From Scilla litardierei (Eukaryota > Streptophyta > Magnoliopsida > Asparagales > Asparagaceae): 64,000 nucleotides of DNA. The translations under genes and the position numbers were made by a program. The stretch lies in contig CM061142.1 in the NCBI GenBank assembly GCA_030789695.1, forward strand, positions 45,679,375 through 45,743,374. The letters are read 5' to 3'. This document shows positions 1-11,358 of this stretch, piece by piece (position 1 is the first letter of the stretch; every line of letters starts with the position of its first letter). A model generated the notes under the pieces. That model was given only the letters and a program-made list of their open reading frames with translations. It was not told the origin of the DNA and searched no databases.

Positions 1-162
1 CTTCTTTTGAAGCGGGTTATTAATTGTGGCGTGTTTCTCGAGCGTCCTTTCGTTTCGTCGAGTCCCATCGGGGCCGCCTACTCGGGAACTGGCGTCATTT
101 CGTCCCGGTTTGTGTGCCCGTCTTCCTTTGACTTTTCGAGGGCCATGGGTGTGTGGCCCTCT
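1..162. other. Non-repetitive 3' region of Tat element 1
   Basis: This GC-moderate stretch lies between the window edge and the first 81-bp minisatellite unit. No convincing coding signal is seen. It is probably untranslated sequence between the minisatellite and the 3' LTR of the Tat element, which would lie to the left of the window. Confidence 0.5.
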
Positions 163-1078
163 CCGGTTTGGGTGGTTAGGGTTGGCCTTGCCCCAGAGGT
201 CTGGAGGGGGGGAGCGGGCGCGTAGCCCGGCCCGTGCCCTTCTCTGGTTCGGGTGGCTAGGGTTGGCCTTGCCCCAGAGGTCTGGAGGGGGGAGAGCGGG
301 CGCGTAGCCCGGCCCGTGCCCTTCTCTGGTTTGGGTGGCTAGGGTTGGCCCTGCCCCAGAGGTCTGGAGGGGGGGAGCGGGCGCGTAGCCCGGCCCGTGC
401 CTTTCTCTGGTTTGGGTGGCTAGGGTTGGCCCTGCCCCAGAGGTCGGGAGGGGGGGAGCGGGCGCGTAGCCCGGCCCGTGCCCTTCTCTGGTTTGGGTGG
501 CTAGGGTTGGCCCTGCCCCAGAGGTCTGGAGGGGGGGAGCGGGCACGTAGCCCGGCCCGTGCCCTTCTCTGGTTTGGGTGGCTAGGGTTGGCCCTGCCCC
601 AGAGGTCTGGAGGGGGGGAGCGGGCGCGTAGCCCGGCCCGTGCCCTTCTCTGGTTTGGGTGGCTAGGGTTGGCCCTGCCCCAGAGGTCTGGAGGGGGGGA
701 TCGGGCGCGTAGCCCGGCCCGTGCCCACCTCTGGTTTGGGTGGCTAGGGTTGGCCCTGCCCCAGAGGTCTGGAGGGGGGGGAGCGGGCGCGTAGCCCGGC
801 CCGTGCCTTTCTCTGGTTTGGGTGGCTAGGGTTGGCCCTGCCCCAGAGGTCGGGAGGGGGGGAGCGGGCGCGTAGCCTGGCCCGTGCCCTTCTCTGGTTT
901 GGGTGGCTAGGGTTGGCCCTGCCCCAGAGGTCTGGAGGGGGGGAGCGGGCGCGTAGCCCGGCCCGTGCCCTTCTCTGGTTTGGGTGGCTAGGGTTGGCCC
1001 TGCCCCAGAGGTCTGGAGGGGGGGAGCGGGCGCGTAGCCCGGCCTGTGCTCTTCTCTAGTTTGGGTGGCTAGGGTTGG
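163..1078. repeat. 81-bp GC-rich minisatellite, block 1
   Basis: About eleven head-to-tail units begin with GGTTTGGGTGGCTAGGG at steps of 81-82 bp (165, 246, 328, 409, 490 and on). Each unit ends in a G run of variable length. Because 81 is a multiple of three, frames on both strands stay open and give repeating 27-residue peptides. These are a consequence of the period and not evidence of a protein. The block continues at 4133-5636 and is split by an inserted LTR. It sits just beyond the integrase end of a Tat element, a known birthplace of satellite-like repeats in plants. Confidence 0.95.
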
Positions 1079-4000
1079 TGTAATGACCCGCTCTCGGGGG
1101 CCCGTTACTTATTTGGTATTTGCGCAGGTTCCGCAGTTTACCAGTGAATTCAGCATAGCCACAACGCAGAGATGTACCAACAACACTCAAACCAGCTTAC
1201 AGACATTATTACAGTCCAAAACAACCAACACTCTCTCACACCAATACATGAAAGGAAATACTGAAAGGAAATGCAGAAAAGGAAATACATAGTACAATAC
1301 ACACTCCGACAGAAAAGTAACTAAAATTCTGTGGCCTCCGGGTTGTACGCAGGCTCCTCATACTCTGGAGCAATCTCCTCAATCTGATCTTCGTCTGTCG
1401 GTGCCACAAGTGGAACCGAAGGTAAGTCACAAAGATTCTAAGCAAAGAAAAGAAGTACTGTACAAGTATGACAAGCAGAAGTGAAGTAAAGTACGGTGTA
1501 GTGTCTGTACAAGTGCAGAAAGTAAAGTGCATGACTGTAAAGAAGTAACCGTGCAAGCTCTGCTAAAACTACATGACTCAAGTCGGAGAGTACAATATGT
1601 GACCGTTCAGTTCGTCTCTTGCCTGGGTGCTATCCAGACGAATGCCGGTACCCAGGCAGCAGGATGGTTTGCCGAAACGCAGGCAGCTAGACAGGTTTGC
1701 CGAAACACAGGCAGCTTGACAGGTAGACCAAACTCTAGTCACTCCCGTACTCTCGCAAACTATGAGTTACCCCAAAACCCGGTGTTGTGTCAAGTACAAG
1801 TTCTTTACATGAACGTTCCACGGGATGTTCCAAGTCAAGTCCAACACAAGAAAGTGGTGTATGTTTCCGTGCTTCGAGCACGTAGTAGTGTGGTGCTACA
1901 AGTTCGTACGGGCACAGTGGCTAGATTTCTAATATTAGAACATATCGCGACTTACCAAAATTAATACCGTTGTAGTAAGCCGGAAGAGGATTTAGGGCTT
2001 CCTCAGAAGTTGGTGCACAAGAATTTGTACCTGCAAAACAAGAATACTTGGTTAATGAATACGCTCATTTTCTATTTAAATAATTGATCGTTTGGGTTTT
2101 CTAAACTGGTCGAAACGTTGTCGAAAATCGTTCTAAATTTTTCTATAGCCTAGATATGATGAAAATAATTTTATTGTAGGAGGAAATAATTTTCTGAAGC
2201 TTACATTAATTTTTATAATTTTTTTAAAAGCTCAAAACAATTTAAAAACTATTTTTCAATTAGTGACGTAATTATTCAAACATTTATTCTGGATGCAATC
2301 TGCATCGGAAAGTTGCAAATGAACTGTCAAAATGGCAGTCTCGGAGAGTACTTTAACATATATTTTTATCACTTAGTAGTGTATGTAAAAATATCAAGAT
2401 ACAGATTTTTAATCGAAAATAACGTATCTAACTTTTAGGGTTGAAAATTAATTTTGGGAAAACTAAGCGTCGGATTGAGATGAAACTAGCGCCATTGGGT
2501 CCAGAATATCATTTCTGATTTTCTAGAGCTATTCGCACATTTTTCTGGCCCCTGTATATTTAGTTATGTATTTATAACCATTAAACCTATTTATTAATTA
2601 ATAAAAATACGAAAATATGAAATCACTCGCGTATTTACAAGTTTGCCATCAAAGTGTTTTACCCCGTTCTTCGTCTTCGAGCGTGCATGGGCGGGCTTCG
2701 TGCGTCGCCGGCGGGCTCGGGGCGGTCGATCGCGGCGGAGAAGCGTCGGATGCAGGCTGTTCTTGGTGGCGATGGAGGGGTGTGCTCGAGGAGGGAGAGG
2801 CGTCGCTCGGAGGCGGGGGTTGCAGTGGCGGGGAAGCTCAGGCGGAGGTGGGGCTTCTCGGTGATGGCGGCTTCGCTTGGAGGCGGGGGATCGTCGGAGA
2901 CGACGGGGGTTTCGCCGTGAGGGTGAACGAGAGGGGAGAGCGGCGAGCCTGTCGGAGCTTCGAGGGCGAAGCTGGGACGTCGGGCGTGAGCAGCAGCAGT
3001 AGCTGCTGGGGGTGCCTCGTCGGGCTCTCGTCGGAAGGCGGGGGAGGCGGGAGGCGAGGCTGCGGGGAGCGGCGTCTGTCGGGGTCTCGGGCGACGCCGG
3101 AGGGGAGCTCGAGTCGCCATCTGTCGAGCTCGTGGGGGCGGGGTTGATTGGAGAAGCGGCGGAGGCGTGGGTCTGTGACGAACAGTGGAAGACGGCGGTG
3201 AGGAGAGAGGGAGTGGGGGCTTCGGACGTCGAGATGGGCGGCGGATGTGAAGGTGGAGGATGGGTTCGAAACGAAGAGGGGAGGGGAAAGCCGTGCGAAT
3301 AGGGGGAGAGCGTAACGGAGGGAGAGAGATGGGTTAGTGGGTATCGATTGTGAAAGAAGGAAGATTACTGGGTTTAAATAAGATAGGTTATTAATATAAT
3401 AATAACAAGTAATTAGTGATTTCATTAATGATTCTAGATGGTTAGCCTTGACTAACCATGGAAAAAGGTTGTAACGATTTTCTCATGGGCTGCTAACGTG
3501 AGGGCTTAGGTAATTGATTAGAGTAATCTAATAGCTAATAGGGTAATTAGTAATTAAGTAAAAAGTTTAAACGCAATTAGTAGATAATGTCGAAAATACA
3601 AAATTACGATTTTGCCCCTACTAGTAAACGTGTTTGAAAAATTACGAAAACATACCTACGGGATCGTATCGTCACGAGGATGGCGAATACGAAGTCTGTT
3701 TTGGGGTTTGAGCTATGTTGATACTAGTTTTAGGCCAAAACGTGTAGGAAGCGGGTTTGCGGGTTCTAGACTGAAACGATCTCAGAAAATTATGAAATTA
3801 ATGTGGGAGGCTCTAAATGATCATAGGATGTCACTGTAGAAGTTTGAAAACGTTTTGAAGACGTTTGAATAGAAAATAAATTCATTGAATCAAAACGGTA
3901 ATTTTGGAAGATGAATTTTAACAGAAATGTTTTGGGTATTTGAGGAAATCTGAAATTGTTGAAATACAATATGATAAGTCTAGTGCTCTAAAATATTTTT

Positions 4001-4132
4001 ATAAGAATTTTTGAAATCAGTTTTGATATACAACTCCTGACTAACCATTATAATGAGATTTTCTTTATTTAAAATTGCTGAAAAATATGTTAAATACGTA
4101 TTTGAAATGTTTGAAAAATACAGGCAGTTACA
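1079..4132 (-). mobile_element. Solo LTR (probably chromovirus, Tekay/Del-like) inside the minisatellite
   Basis: The insert begins TGTAATGACC and ends GGCAGTTACA, so it has TG...CA termini with 5-bp inverted ends (TGTAA/TTACA). It is flanked on both sides by GTTGG (1074-1078 and 4133-4137), a 5-bp target duplication as left by an LTR element integrase. No gag or pol sequence is present, so this is a solo LTR made by LTR-LTR recombination. On the minus strand a TATA box near 3376 is followed by a CT-rich leader and a GC-rich stretch (2660-3330), as expected for the R and U5 part of a very long LTR. Lineage is inferred from the length and the GGGTCATTACA-type end. Confidence 0.85.
3373..3380 (-). 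promoter_or_regulatory. TATA box of the solo LTR
   Basis: The minus strand reads TATTTAAA followed within about 40 bases by a pyrimidine-rich leader, matching a plant core promoter. It supports minus orientation of the solo LTR. Confidence 0.55.
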
Positions 4133-5636
4133 GTTGGCCCTGCCCCAGAGGTCTGGAGGGGGGGAGCGGGCGCGTAGCCCGGCCCGTGCCCACCTCTGGT
4201 TTGGGTGGCTAGGGTTGGCCCTGCCCCAGAGGTCTGGAGTGGGGGAGCGGGCGCGTAGCCCGGCCCGTGCCCTTCTCTGGTTTGGGTGGCTAGGGTTGGC
4301 CCTGCCCCAGAGGTCTGGAGGGGGGGAGCGGGCGCGTAGCCCGGCTCGTGCCCACCTCTGGTTTGGGTGGCTAGGGTTGGCCCTGCCCCAGAGGTCTTGA
4401 GGGGGGGGGGGGGAGCGGGTGCGGAGCCCGGCCCGTGCCCACCTCTGGTTTGGGTGGCTAGGGTTGGCCCTGCCCCAGAGGTCTTGAGGGGGGGGGGGGA
4501 GCGGGTGCGGAGCCCGGCCCGTGCCCTGCTCTGGTTTGGGTGGCTAGGGTTGGCCCTACCCCAGAGGTCTGAAGGGGGGGGAGCGGGCGCGTAGCCCGGC
4601 CCATGCCCTTCTCTGGTTTGGGTGGCTAGGGTTGGCCCTGCCCCAGAGGTCTGGAGGGGGGGGGGGGGGGGCGGGCGCGTAGCCCGGCCCGTGCCCTTCT
4701 CTGGTTTGGGTGGCTAGGGTTGGCCCTGCCCCAGAGGTCTGGAGGGGGGGGAGCGGGTGCGGAGCCCGGCCCGTGCCCACCTCTGGTTTGGGTGGCTAGG
4801 GTTGGCCCTGCCCCAGAGGTCTTGAGGGGGGGGGGGGGGAGCGGGTGCGGAGCCCGGCCCGTGCCCTGCTCTGGTTTGGGTGGCTAGGGTTGGCCCTGCC
4901 CCAGAGGTCTGGAGGGGGGGAGCGGGCGCGTAGCCCGGCCCGTGCCCTTCTCTGGTTTGGGTGGCTAGGGTTGGCCCTGCCCCAGAGGTCTGGAGGGGGG
5001 GAGCGGGCGCGTAGCCCGGCCCGTGCCCTTCTCTGGTTTGGGTGGCTAGGGTTGGCCCTGCTCTAGAGGTCTGGAGGGGGGGAGCGGGCGCGTAGCCCGG
5101 CCCGTGCCCACCTCTGGTTTGGGTGGCTAGGGTTGGCCCTGCCCCAGAGGTCTTGAGGGGGGGAGCGGGTGCGGAGCCCGGCCCGTGCCCTGCGCTGGTT
5201 TGGGTGGCTAGGGTTGGCCCTGCCCTAGAGGTCTGGGGGGGGAGCGGGCGCGTAGCCCGGCCCGTGCCCTTCTCTGGTTTGGGTGGCTAGGGTTGGCCCT
5301 GCCCCAGAGGTCTGGAGGGGGGGAGCAGGCGCGTAGACCGGCCCGTGCCCTTCTCTGGTTTGGGTGGCTAGGGTTGGCCCTGCCCCAGAGGTCTGGAGGG
5401 GGGGAGCGGGCGCGCAGCCCGGCCCGTGCCCACCTCTGGTTTGGGTGGCTAGGGTTGGCCCTGCCCCAGAGGTCTTGAGGGGGGGAGCGGGTGCGGAGCC
5501 CGGCCCGTGCCCTGCTCTGGTTTGGGTGGCTAGGGTTGGCCCTGCCCCAGAGGTCTGGAGGGGGGGAGCGGGCGCGTAGCCCGGCCCGTGCCCTTCTCTG
5601 GTTTGGGTGGCTAGGGTTGGCCCTGCCCCAGAGGTT
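4133..5636. repeat. 81-bp GC-rich minisatellite, block 2
   Basis: About 18 units continue the array of block 1. G runs vary from about 7 to 16. Linked variants recur together: units ending in CCCACCTCTGG are repeatedly followed by units with GTCTTGAG, GTGCGGAG and CCCTGCTCTGG (around 4366-4530, 4780-4870, 5105-5200 and 5430-5530). This suggests that multi-unit segments were duplicated. The array stops at 5636, about 100 bp beyond the integrase stop of the Tat pol gene. Confidence 0.95.
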
Positions 5637-5734
5637 CGGATTTTTATCGTAACTGCAAAAATTGTGCAGGAATAACCATATTGGGGAGAACGGATGGATA
5701 TGTACACTGCGTATAAGAAAAGGAAAACTCACAA

Positions 5735-8700
5735 CTATTGGTAGAACTTTAGCAGATGTTTTGCGTTCCAAGGGTGGGCCAGTTCGCTCCCTTCGGGGGT
5801 AGCCAGGATGTACGTGGCCGGCCCAACAATGTCGATGACCGTGTAGGGTCCTTCCCACTTAGCGGCTAGCTTTCCCCGCTTTGCAGTCTCGGGGCGAAAG
5901 GTGGCATCTCGGAGGACCAAATCGCCGATCCGGAAGGTCCGCGGTTTCACCCGGGAGTCGTAGTGCCGTGCCATCCTCTGGCTGTGCTTGACGAGGCTAG
6001 TCAAGGCCCGGTCTCGCACCTCGTCTATCAACTCCAAACTGAGACCGAGTCCTTCTCCATTGGCTTCTTCGTCGAAGAGCTTTAGCCGGAGTGTCTCCTC
6101 GCCGATTTCCACGGGAACGACCGCCTCCGACCCGTATGCTAGCATGAAGGGGCTTTCCCCAGTCGAGGCCTTGTGGGTGGTACGATAAGACCACAGGATC
6201 CCCGGTAGCTCGTCGACCCAGGCCCCCAGAGCGGCGTCCACCTTCTTCTTCATCGGGTTCAGGATACATTTGTTCGCGGCCTCCGCCATTCCGTTGCACT
6301 ACGGGTGGGCGACTGACGCGAATTGGAGTTTGATTCCCCAGCCTGAGCAAAAGTCGCGGAAGCCCTCGCAATCGAACTGCTTTCCGTTATCCGTGACGAT
6401 GGAGCGGGGAATCCCGAAACGACATATGATGGATTGCCAGATGAAGCCCTTCATGTCCGTCCACGCGATTCGCGCCAGCGACTCTGCTTCGATCCATTTA
6501 GTGAAGTAATCCACGGCGACGACTAGGTATTTCCTTCCCCCGGAGGCTTTTGGGAATGGCCCCAGGATGTCGAGCCCCCACTTGGCGAAGGGGATCGGGC
6601 TCAAGATGGGCATTAGGTTGGCCGGGGGTGCAGTCGTCCGCCGACAGAACTTCTGGCATGCCTCGCACTTCTTGACGTAGTGTACTGCATCCTGGATCAT
6701 CGTCGGCCAGTAGTATCCTTGGCGCATTACTTTGTGGGTGATGGTGCGCCCGCCATGGTGGTTTCCGCAAAAGCCCTCATGCACCTCACGGATGACTTGC
6801 TCAGCTTGCTCCGGGCCCAAACACTTTAGGTAGGGCAGGGCGTCGAAATTGGCTCGGCGGCGGCGGTATAGCACTCCGTCGAGAAGTACGAATGAAAGGG
6901 CCCGCCTTTCCACCTGTTTTGCCAGCATCCGTTCCTCGGGTAGCTCGCCCGTCTCCAGGTACTTTATTATGGGGGTCATCCACAACGCCCTCGTGCCCGC
7001 GCACATCAGTTCTCCCTCGTCGATGGTTGGTGTCGCCAGGCTTTCCACATAGATTGCCTTCCCGATCTCGGCCGCCGAGGAGGAAGCCAGCTTAGACAGG
7101 GCATCCGCGCGGAGGTTGCTGGAGCGGGGTAGGTGTTGGACGTCCGCTTTCTTGAACTTTCGGAGTTCGATCTGGATGCGATTTAGGTATCGCTTCATTG
7201 TTTCCTCTCGGGCTTCGAAGCCCCCCAGGATTTGTTGGATGACGAGGCGGGAGTCACTCAGAAGCAACACGTTCGTCGCCCCCACCGCCCTTGCGAGCTT
7301 CAACCCGTTCACCGCGGCTTCATATTCCGCGACATTGTTGGTGGCCGGGAAGCTGAAGCGCAGGGCGTACTCCAGCGAGCATCCATCCGACGTTTGAATG
7401 ACTATTCCTGCTCCTGTCCCAGAGCCTGTTGCGGAGCCGTCGACGTGGATGGTCCATAATTCGCCCGCTATCGTCGGGGAGGGTGCTGAGGGTTCACCCA
7501 CCTCGACCCTCCGCGAGGATGTGGGCACTGATGGGAGCTCCGCCCGGTCTCCCGGCGGGATCTCCGCTGTGCATTCCACTACAAAGTCGGCCAGCGCTTG
7601 GGCCTTGATTGCCGTCCGGGTTTTGTACGTTATGTCGAACTCGCTGAGCTCGACACTCCAATTGAGCATCCTCCCCGACCGCTCCAGCCTTTTCAGGTTC
7701 TTTTCGAGGGGCATGTCGGTGTGGACGATTACGGGGTGGGCCTGGAAGTAGGGTCGGAGCTTCCGGGCCGTGGTGACTAGGCAGTAGGCGGCTTTCTCGA
7801 TAGGGCTGTAACGAGTCTCCGCCTCCCGGAGGATCCGACTGGTATAGTAAACGGGGCGTTGCACTCCTCCTTCCTCCTTGATCAGGACGGAGCTAACGGC
7901 CCCCTCGGTGGTCGCCAGGTACAATCCCAAGGGTTCGCCCTCCTCCGGCCGCACGAGGAGCGGTGGGCTCTGTAGGTATGCCCTCAGCTCTGCGAACGCC
8001 CGGGCACAGTCGTCATCCCACGGGATCACCTTCCTTTGATCTTTAGCTTCGCCCAAGGCTGTGCGCAAGACCCTAAAGAAAGGGAGCGATTTCTCCGCCG
8101 ATCTCGACAGGAATCGCCCCAAAGCTGCGATCCGGCCGTTCAGTCGCTGCAAGTCCCGGATCGTCCGGGGCTCCGTCATGTCGATGAGGGCCGCCACCTT
8201 GTCGGGGTTCACCTCGATTCCCCGCTTCGTTATCATGAAGCCCAGGAATTTTCCCGATTGCACGCCAAAGATACACTTCGCGGGGTTTAGCCTCAGGTTG
8301 TACTGGCGGACCCTCTGGAAGGTTTCCTGCAGGTCTGTGAGGTGGTCGGGAGCCCTTCCGCTCTTCACCAGCATGTCGTCAATGTAGACCTCCAGGTTTC
8401 GCCCTACCTGAGGGCCGAATATTCGGTCAACCATTCGTTGATAGGTCGCCCCGGCGTTCTTCAGTCCGAAGGGCATCTTGGTGTAACAGAAGGTGCCTTT
8501 ATCAGTGACAAACGAGGTCTTCTCCTCATCTTCCACCGCCATCGGTATCTGGTTGTATCCCGAGAAGGCGTCCATGAAGCTCAACAACTCATAGCCGGAC
8601 GCCTGGTCCACCAAGTGGTCGATTCTGGGTAGATGGAAGCTGTCATTCGGGCACACCTTGTTGAGGTCGGTGAAGTCAACGCACATGCACCACTTCCCGC

Positions 8701-9367
8701 TTGGCTTCTTCACCAGAACGACGTTGGCGAGCCAGTCGGGGTAGTCCACCGGCCGAACAAATTTGGCCTCGAGGAGTCGCTCTACTTCTTCCTCGGCCGC
8801 CTTCTTCTTTTCGCCCCCTGCACTTCTCTTCTTCTGTCGGACAGGTTGGGCTTCCGGGTCCGCATTCAACCTGTGGGAGATTACTCTCGGGTCCACCCCG
8901 GGCATGTCTGCGGGTGACCACGCGAATATGTCCGCGTTTTCTCGGAGCAAGGCCACGAGGGCCGTCTTCAATGCGGACGGGAGTTTTGTCCCGATGGAGA
9001 CGGTTCTTCCCTCGCCCGAGGCCACAGGGACCTCTTCTACTTCTTCGGCCGGGGTCGGCCGCAGGTCGCAAAAATCCTCCCTCTCGTCTGGGACGAGTGC
9101 CGTCAGGGCCCGCCTCGGGCTCCTACACAGGGACGGCGCATGGTTGTGGTCTCCGCGCGTCTCCTGCCCTCCCCGGACCTGTCCCACCCCATGCGGGGTC
9201 CGGAACTTCATCGTCTGATGCCGCAGGCTGGGGAGCGCCTCGATGGCCGTTATATATGGACGCCCTATGATTCCGATGTACGCCGAGGCGACGTCGATGA
9301 CGACAAAACGCGCTTCTCTGGTGACGACCATCGGCTCCTCCCCCAGGGTCATGGGCAGGGTGATCAT
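5735..9367 (-). pseudogene. pol: Tat element pol: protease end, RT, RNase H, second RNase H, integrase
   Basis: The upper reading frame (9367-6299) starts in the protease C-terminal part and runs into reverse transcriptase, with SFMDAFSGYNQ at about residue 263 and the catalytic YIDD at about residue 328. A gypsy RNase H follows. A second RNase H with WTIHVDGSATGSGTGAG and TNNVAEYEA is the extra domain diagnostic of the Tat group. Integrase has its HHCC zinc region (HGGRTITHKV...CEACQKF) and the first two catalytic aspartates (GLDILGPF, VTDNGKQFD). A TAG codon at 6299-6301, in the conserved NG.AEAANK block, interrupts integrase. The same frame then continues to a natural-looking end at 5735. 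There is one nonsense codon in about 1200 codons, plus a frame change upstream of 9367. Confidence 0.92.
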
Positions 9368-9423
9368 TCCCTCGGTGGGAATCGCATGGCCGGTGAAGCC
9401 CGCGACAGGGCCCGCACAGGGCT

Positions 9424-9723
9424 CTAAGTCTGCACGCCCCCACCCATCCTCTCGACCGTTGCCAGGAACAGGATGTCACAGGAGCTACCAGTGTCAATCA
9501 GGAGTCGGCCGACGTCGATCGCCCCAATCCGAGCTTCGATGACGAGGGCGCCATGGCTCTGGCTCCGTGCCTCCGGCCAGTCCTCCTCGGTAAAGGTGAT
9601 AGGGGGCCGGTGTATCTTTCGTCGCTTCGACCGGAGGCCGGCGCCTGCCATCATCACCTGTCGGTCCTCGGCCTCCAAGGTTGCGGGCGCTCGTCCCGCC
9701 GAGGTTGGGCCTCCGGTTATCAT
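9424..9723 (-). pseudogene. Tat element aspartic protease segment
   Basis: The sequence contains ALVIEARIGAIDVGRLLIDTG, the flap and active-site region of a retropepsin (the D-T-G triad is followed by SSCDILF). It is in the same frame as gag and is separated from it only by a stop codon at 9730-9732. The rest of the protease continues in the pol frame after a frameshift between about 9367 and 9424. In an intact element gag, protease and pol would form one polyprotein. The stop and the frameshift show decay, although a programmed frameshift at this boundary cannot be fully excluded. Confidence 0.8.
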
Positions 9724-9729
9724 CTCAAT

Positions 9730-11358
9730 TCACATGACCGCCCTCGGGGGGCGGGGCTCCTCCCTATCGCGGTTCGCCGGCGGTCCCCGTCCCCCCTCCT
9801 CCGGGGGGTCCCTCTCTCCTGTCGTCACCCGCCTTCCTGCGACAAAGTTCCCCAGGTGACCCGCCTGGATCAGTCGTTCGATCTCTCTTTTAAGGGAGTA
9901 ACAATGGTCGGTGTCGTGACCGTGGTCCCGGTGATAGCGGCAGTATCTCCGGGGGTCCCTCCTCGCCGGGTCCGTCCTCATCTCCCGGGGAGGCTCCGGC
10001 AGTAACCCGGCCCTTGTCGCCGCGGCCAGCACCTCCATCATGGGGGCATTGAGTCGCGTGTACTGCGCCGGTGGGGGGTCTTCTTGTCTTGGGATGACTC
10101 CGGGGGGCCTCCCCGCCGGGGCAAACTCGCGCGCCGGGCCAAGCCAATCTCGTGGGCGAGGCTCGGGTGGCTCCTGCCGCGGTAGGGCCATCTGATCGCG
10201 GCCTCGGCCCCTCTCTTCCTGCCTCGGCCGAGGGTGCGGCCGGGGTCCGTCCTGGGATGGTTTCGCCGGGGGGTATATGACCTTTACACCAAGGGTCTCT
10301 TCGGCCAATGCGTGCCTTTCCGCCATTGCAACCAGCGCTTCGTAGTCGGTCGGCGGGTCCCGGAGCAGGGATTTGTGGAGGCTCCGAGTCTGCAACCCCG
10401 CCTTGAAGGCCAGCATTAGCACCTCATCGCCGCATGTCACCACCGCCCGCCTTTCTTCCTGAAAGCGGCGGAGGTATCTTCCCGTTCTCTCCCCTTCTCC
10501 TTGGACTATCATGCAGAGATAGTCCAAAGGCTTCTTCTTCGTCCGCCCGGCCCGGAACTCTTGGCAGAACTTGTGTGACAGCTCGCCAAAGCTCCCGACG
10601 GATCTCGCAGGCAAGCCGAAGTACCAGTCCAGCGCAGTGTCCCTCAGGCTTTGGGAGAAATGTCGGCATAGGAACGCCTCGTCCACATCCTGCGCCTCCA
10701 TCGCCCCCCGGTATTGCTGCACGTGCGTGAGGGGGTCGCCTCTCCCGTTGTATGTGGCCAAGAGAGGGGGTTTGAACCTTTTGGGCCTTGGGGCGGACGT
10801 GATCCACCGTGCGAGCGGCGTGGCCTCCTCCGGATAGGTAGGGCGATCCGGGGCATCCCCTCTCCGCCATTCGGGGGTCAGGCTTCGGTCGTGTCGCGGC
10901 CGTCGACGGTCCTCCGCCCCCGGGGAGTAGTCCGATGGTCGTCTGGCGGGGCTCCTTCCTCGGGCCGAGGACTCGACGGGTTGTGGGCTACGGCTCTCCC
11001 AGTGCCAGCGCCTCCCGGCCAACTCTCCTCGGGCCTCCATCCGTTCCTGATTCTCTCGGAGGAGCCTCTCGCGCTCGGCGGCGAGGAAGCATAGTTGTCG
11101 ACAAACGGCTTCCTCGTGCAGGGTATCGAAGGGGTGGTGCTGGTGACGCGGGTCGCCTACTCCAGGTGGGGATCTGTTCAGCAACGGGTCCCGCCCGTTC
11201 CCGGGCCGCCGTCCCATCGTCGTTTCTCCAATGACTTCTTGGTTGCTTCTGTTTTCCTTCCTCAGCCTTTCGCGCTCCGCGACGATGAAGCGGAGTTGGC
11301 AGCGGGCGGTCTCTTCTTCCTGGTAGGCCCTCCGGGCGGTCTCGGCCGCCTCGTCCAA
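9730..11358 (-). CDS. gag: Tat element gag (capsid/nucleocapsid)
   Basis: This 542-codon open stretch carries the plant retrotransposon gag domain in its middle (PRPKRFKPPLLATYNGRGDP, HFSQSLRDTALDWYFGLP). Near the C-terminus is a zinc-knuckle-like C/H region (YCRYHRDHGHDTDHCYSLK) typical of Tat elements. The N-terminal part is rich in Arg and Glu with repeated ERERLL-type segments and is probably helical. The true start is uncertain. A further segment beginning MLDSMPISRNPDHGKD at 11747, in another frame, looks like the original N-terminus, so the beginning is probably frameshifted. Gag forms the cytoplasmic virus-like particle. Confidence 0.85.
   Translation of the reverse strand: MDEAAETARRAYQEEETARCQLRFIVAERERLRKENRSNQEVIGETTMGRRPGNGRDPLLNRSPPGVGDPRHQHHPFDTLHEEAVCRQLCFLAAERERLLRENQERMEARGELAGRRWHWESRSPQPVESSARGRSPARRPSDYSPGAEDRRRPRHDRSLTPEWRRGDAPDRPTYPEEATPLARWITSAPRPKRFKPPLLATYNGRGDPLTHVQQYRGAMEAQDVDEAFLCRHFSQSLRDTALDWYFGLPARSVGSFGELSHKFCQEFRAGRTKKKPLDYLCMIVQGEGERTGRYLRRFQEERRAVVTCGDEVLMLAFKAGLQTRSLHKSLLRDPPTDYEALVAMAERHALAEETLGVKVIYPPAKPSQDGPRPHPRPRQEERGRGRDQMALPRQEPPEPRPRDWLGPAREFAPAGRPPGVIPRQEDPPPAQYTRLNAPMMEVLAAATRAGLLPEPPREMRTDPARRDPRRYCRYHRDHGHDTDHCYSLKREIERLIQAGHLGNFVAGRRVTTGERDPPEEGGRGPPANRDREEPRPPRAVM

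Noticed and set aside
2617..3425. Several GC-rich frames that could be read as a host gene
   Set aside because: They lie wholly inside a solo LTR with clear ends and target duplication, overlap on both strands, are low complexity (Arg/Pro/Ala or Gly/Arg) and show no known domain.
163..5636. Long open frames on both strands with 27-residue repeats in the minisatellite
   Set aside because: They exist because the unit is 81 bp (a multiple of three) and GC-rich. Frames are open on both strands at once, have no start context or domain, and are broken by changes in G-run length.
163..5636. CTAGGGTTGG resembles plant telomere repeats (TTTAGGG)
   Set aside because: It is one motif per 81-bp unit and not a tandem TTTAGGG run, so it is not an interstitial telomere.
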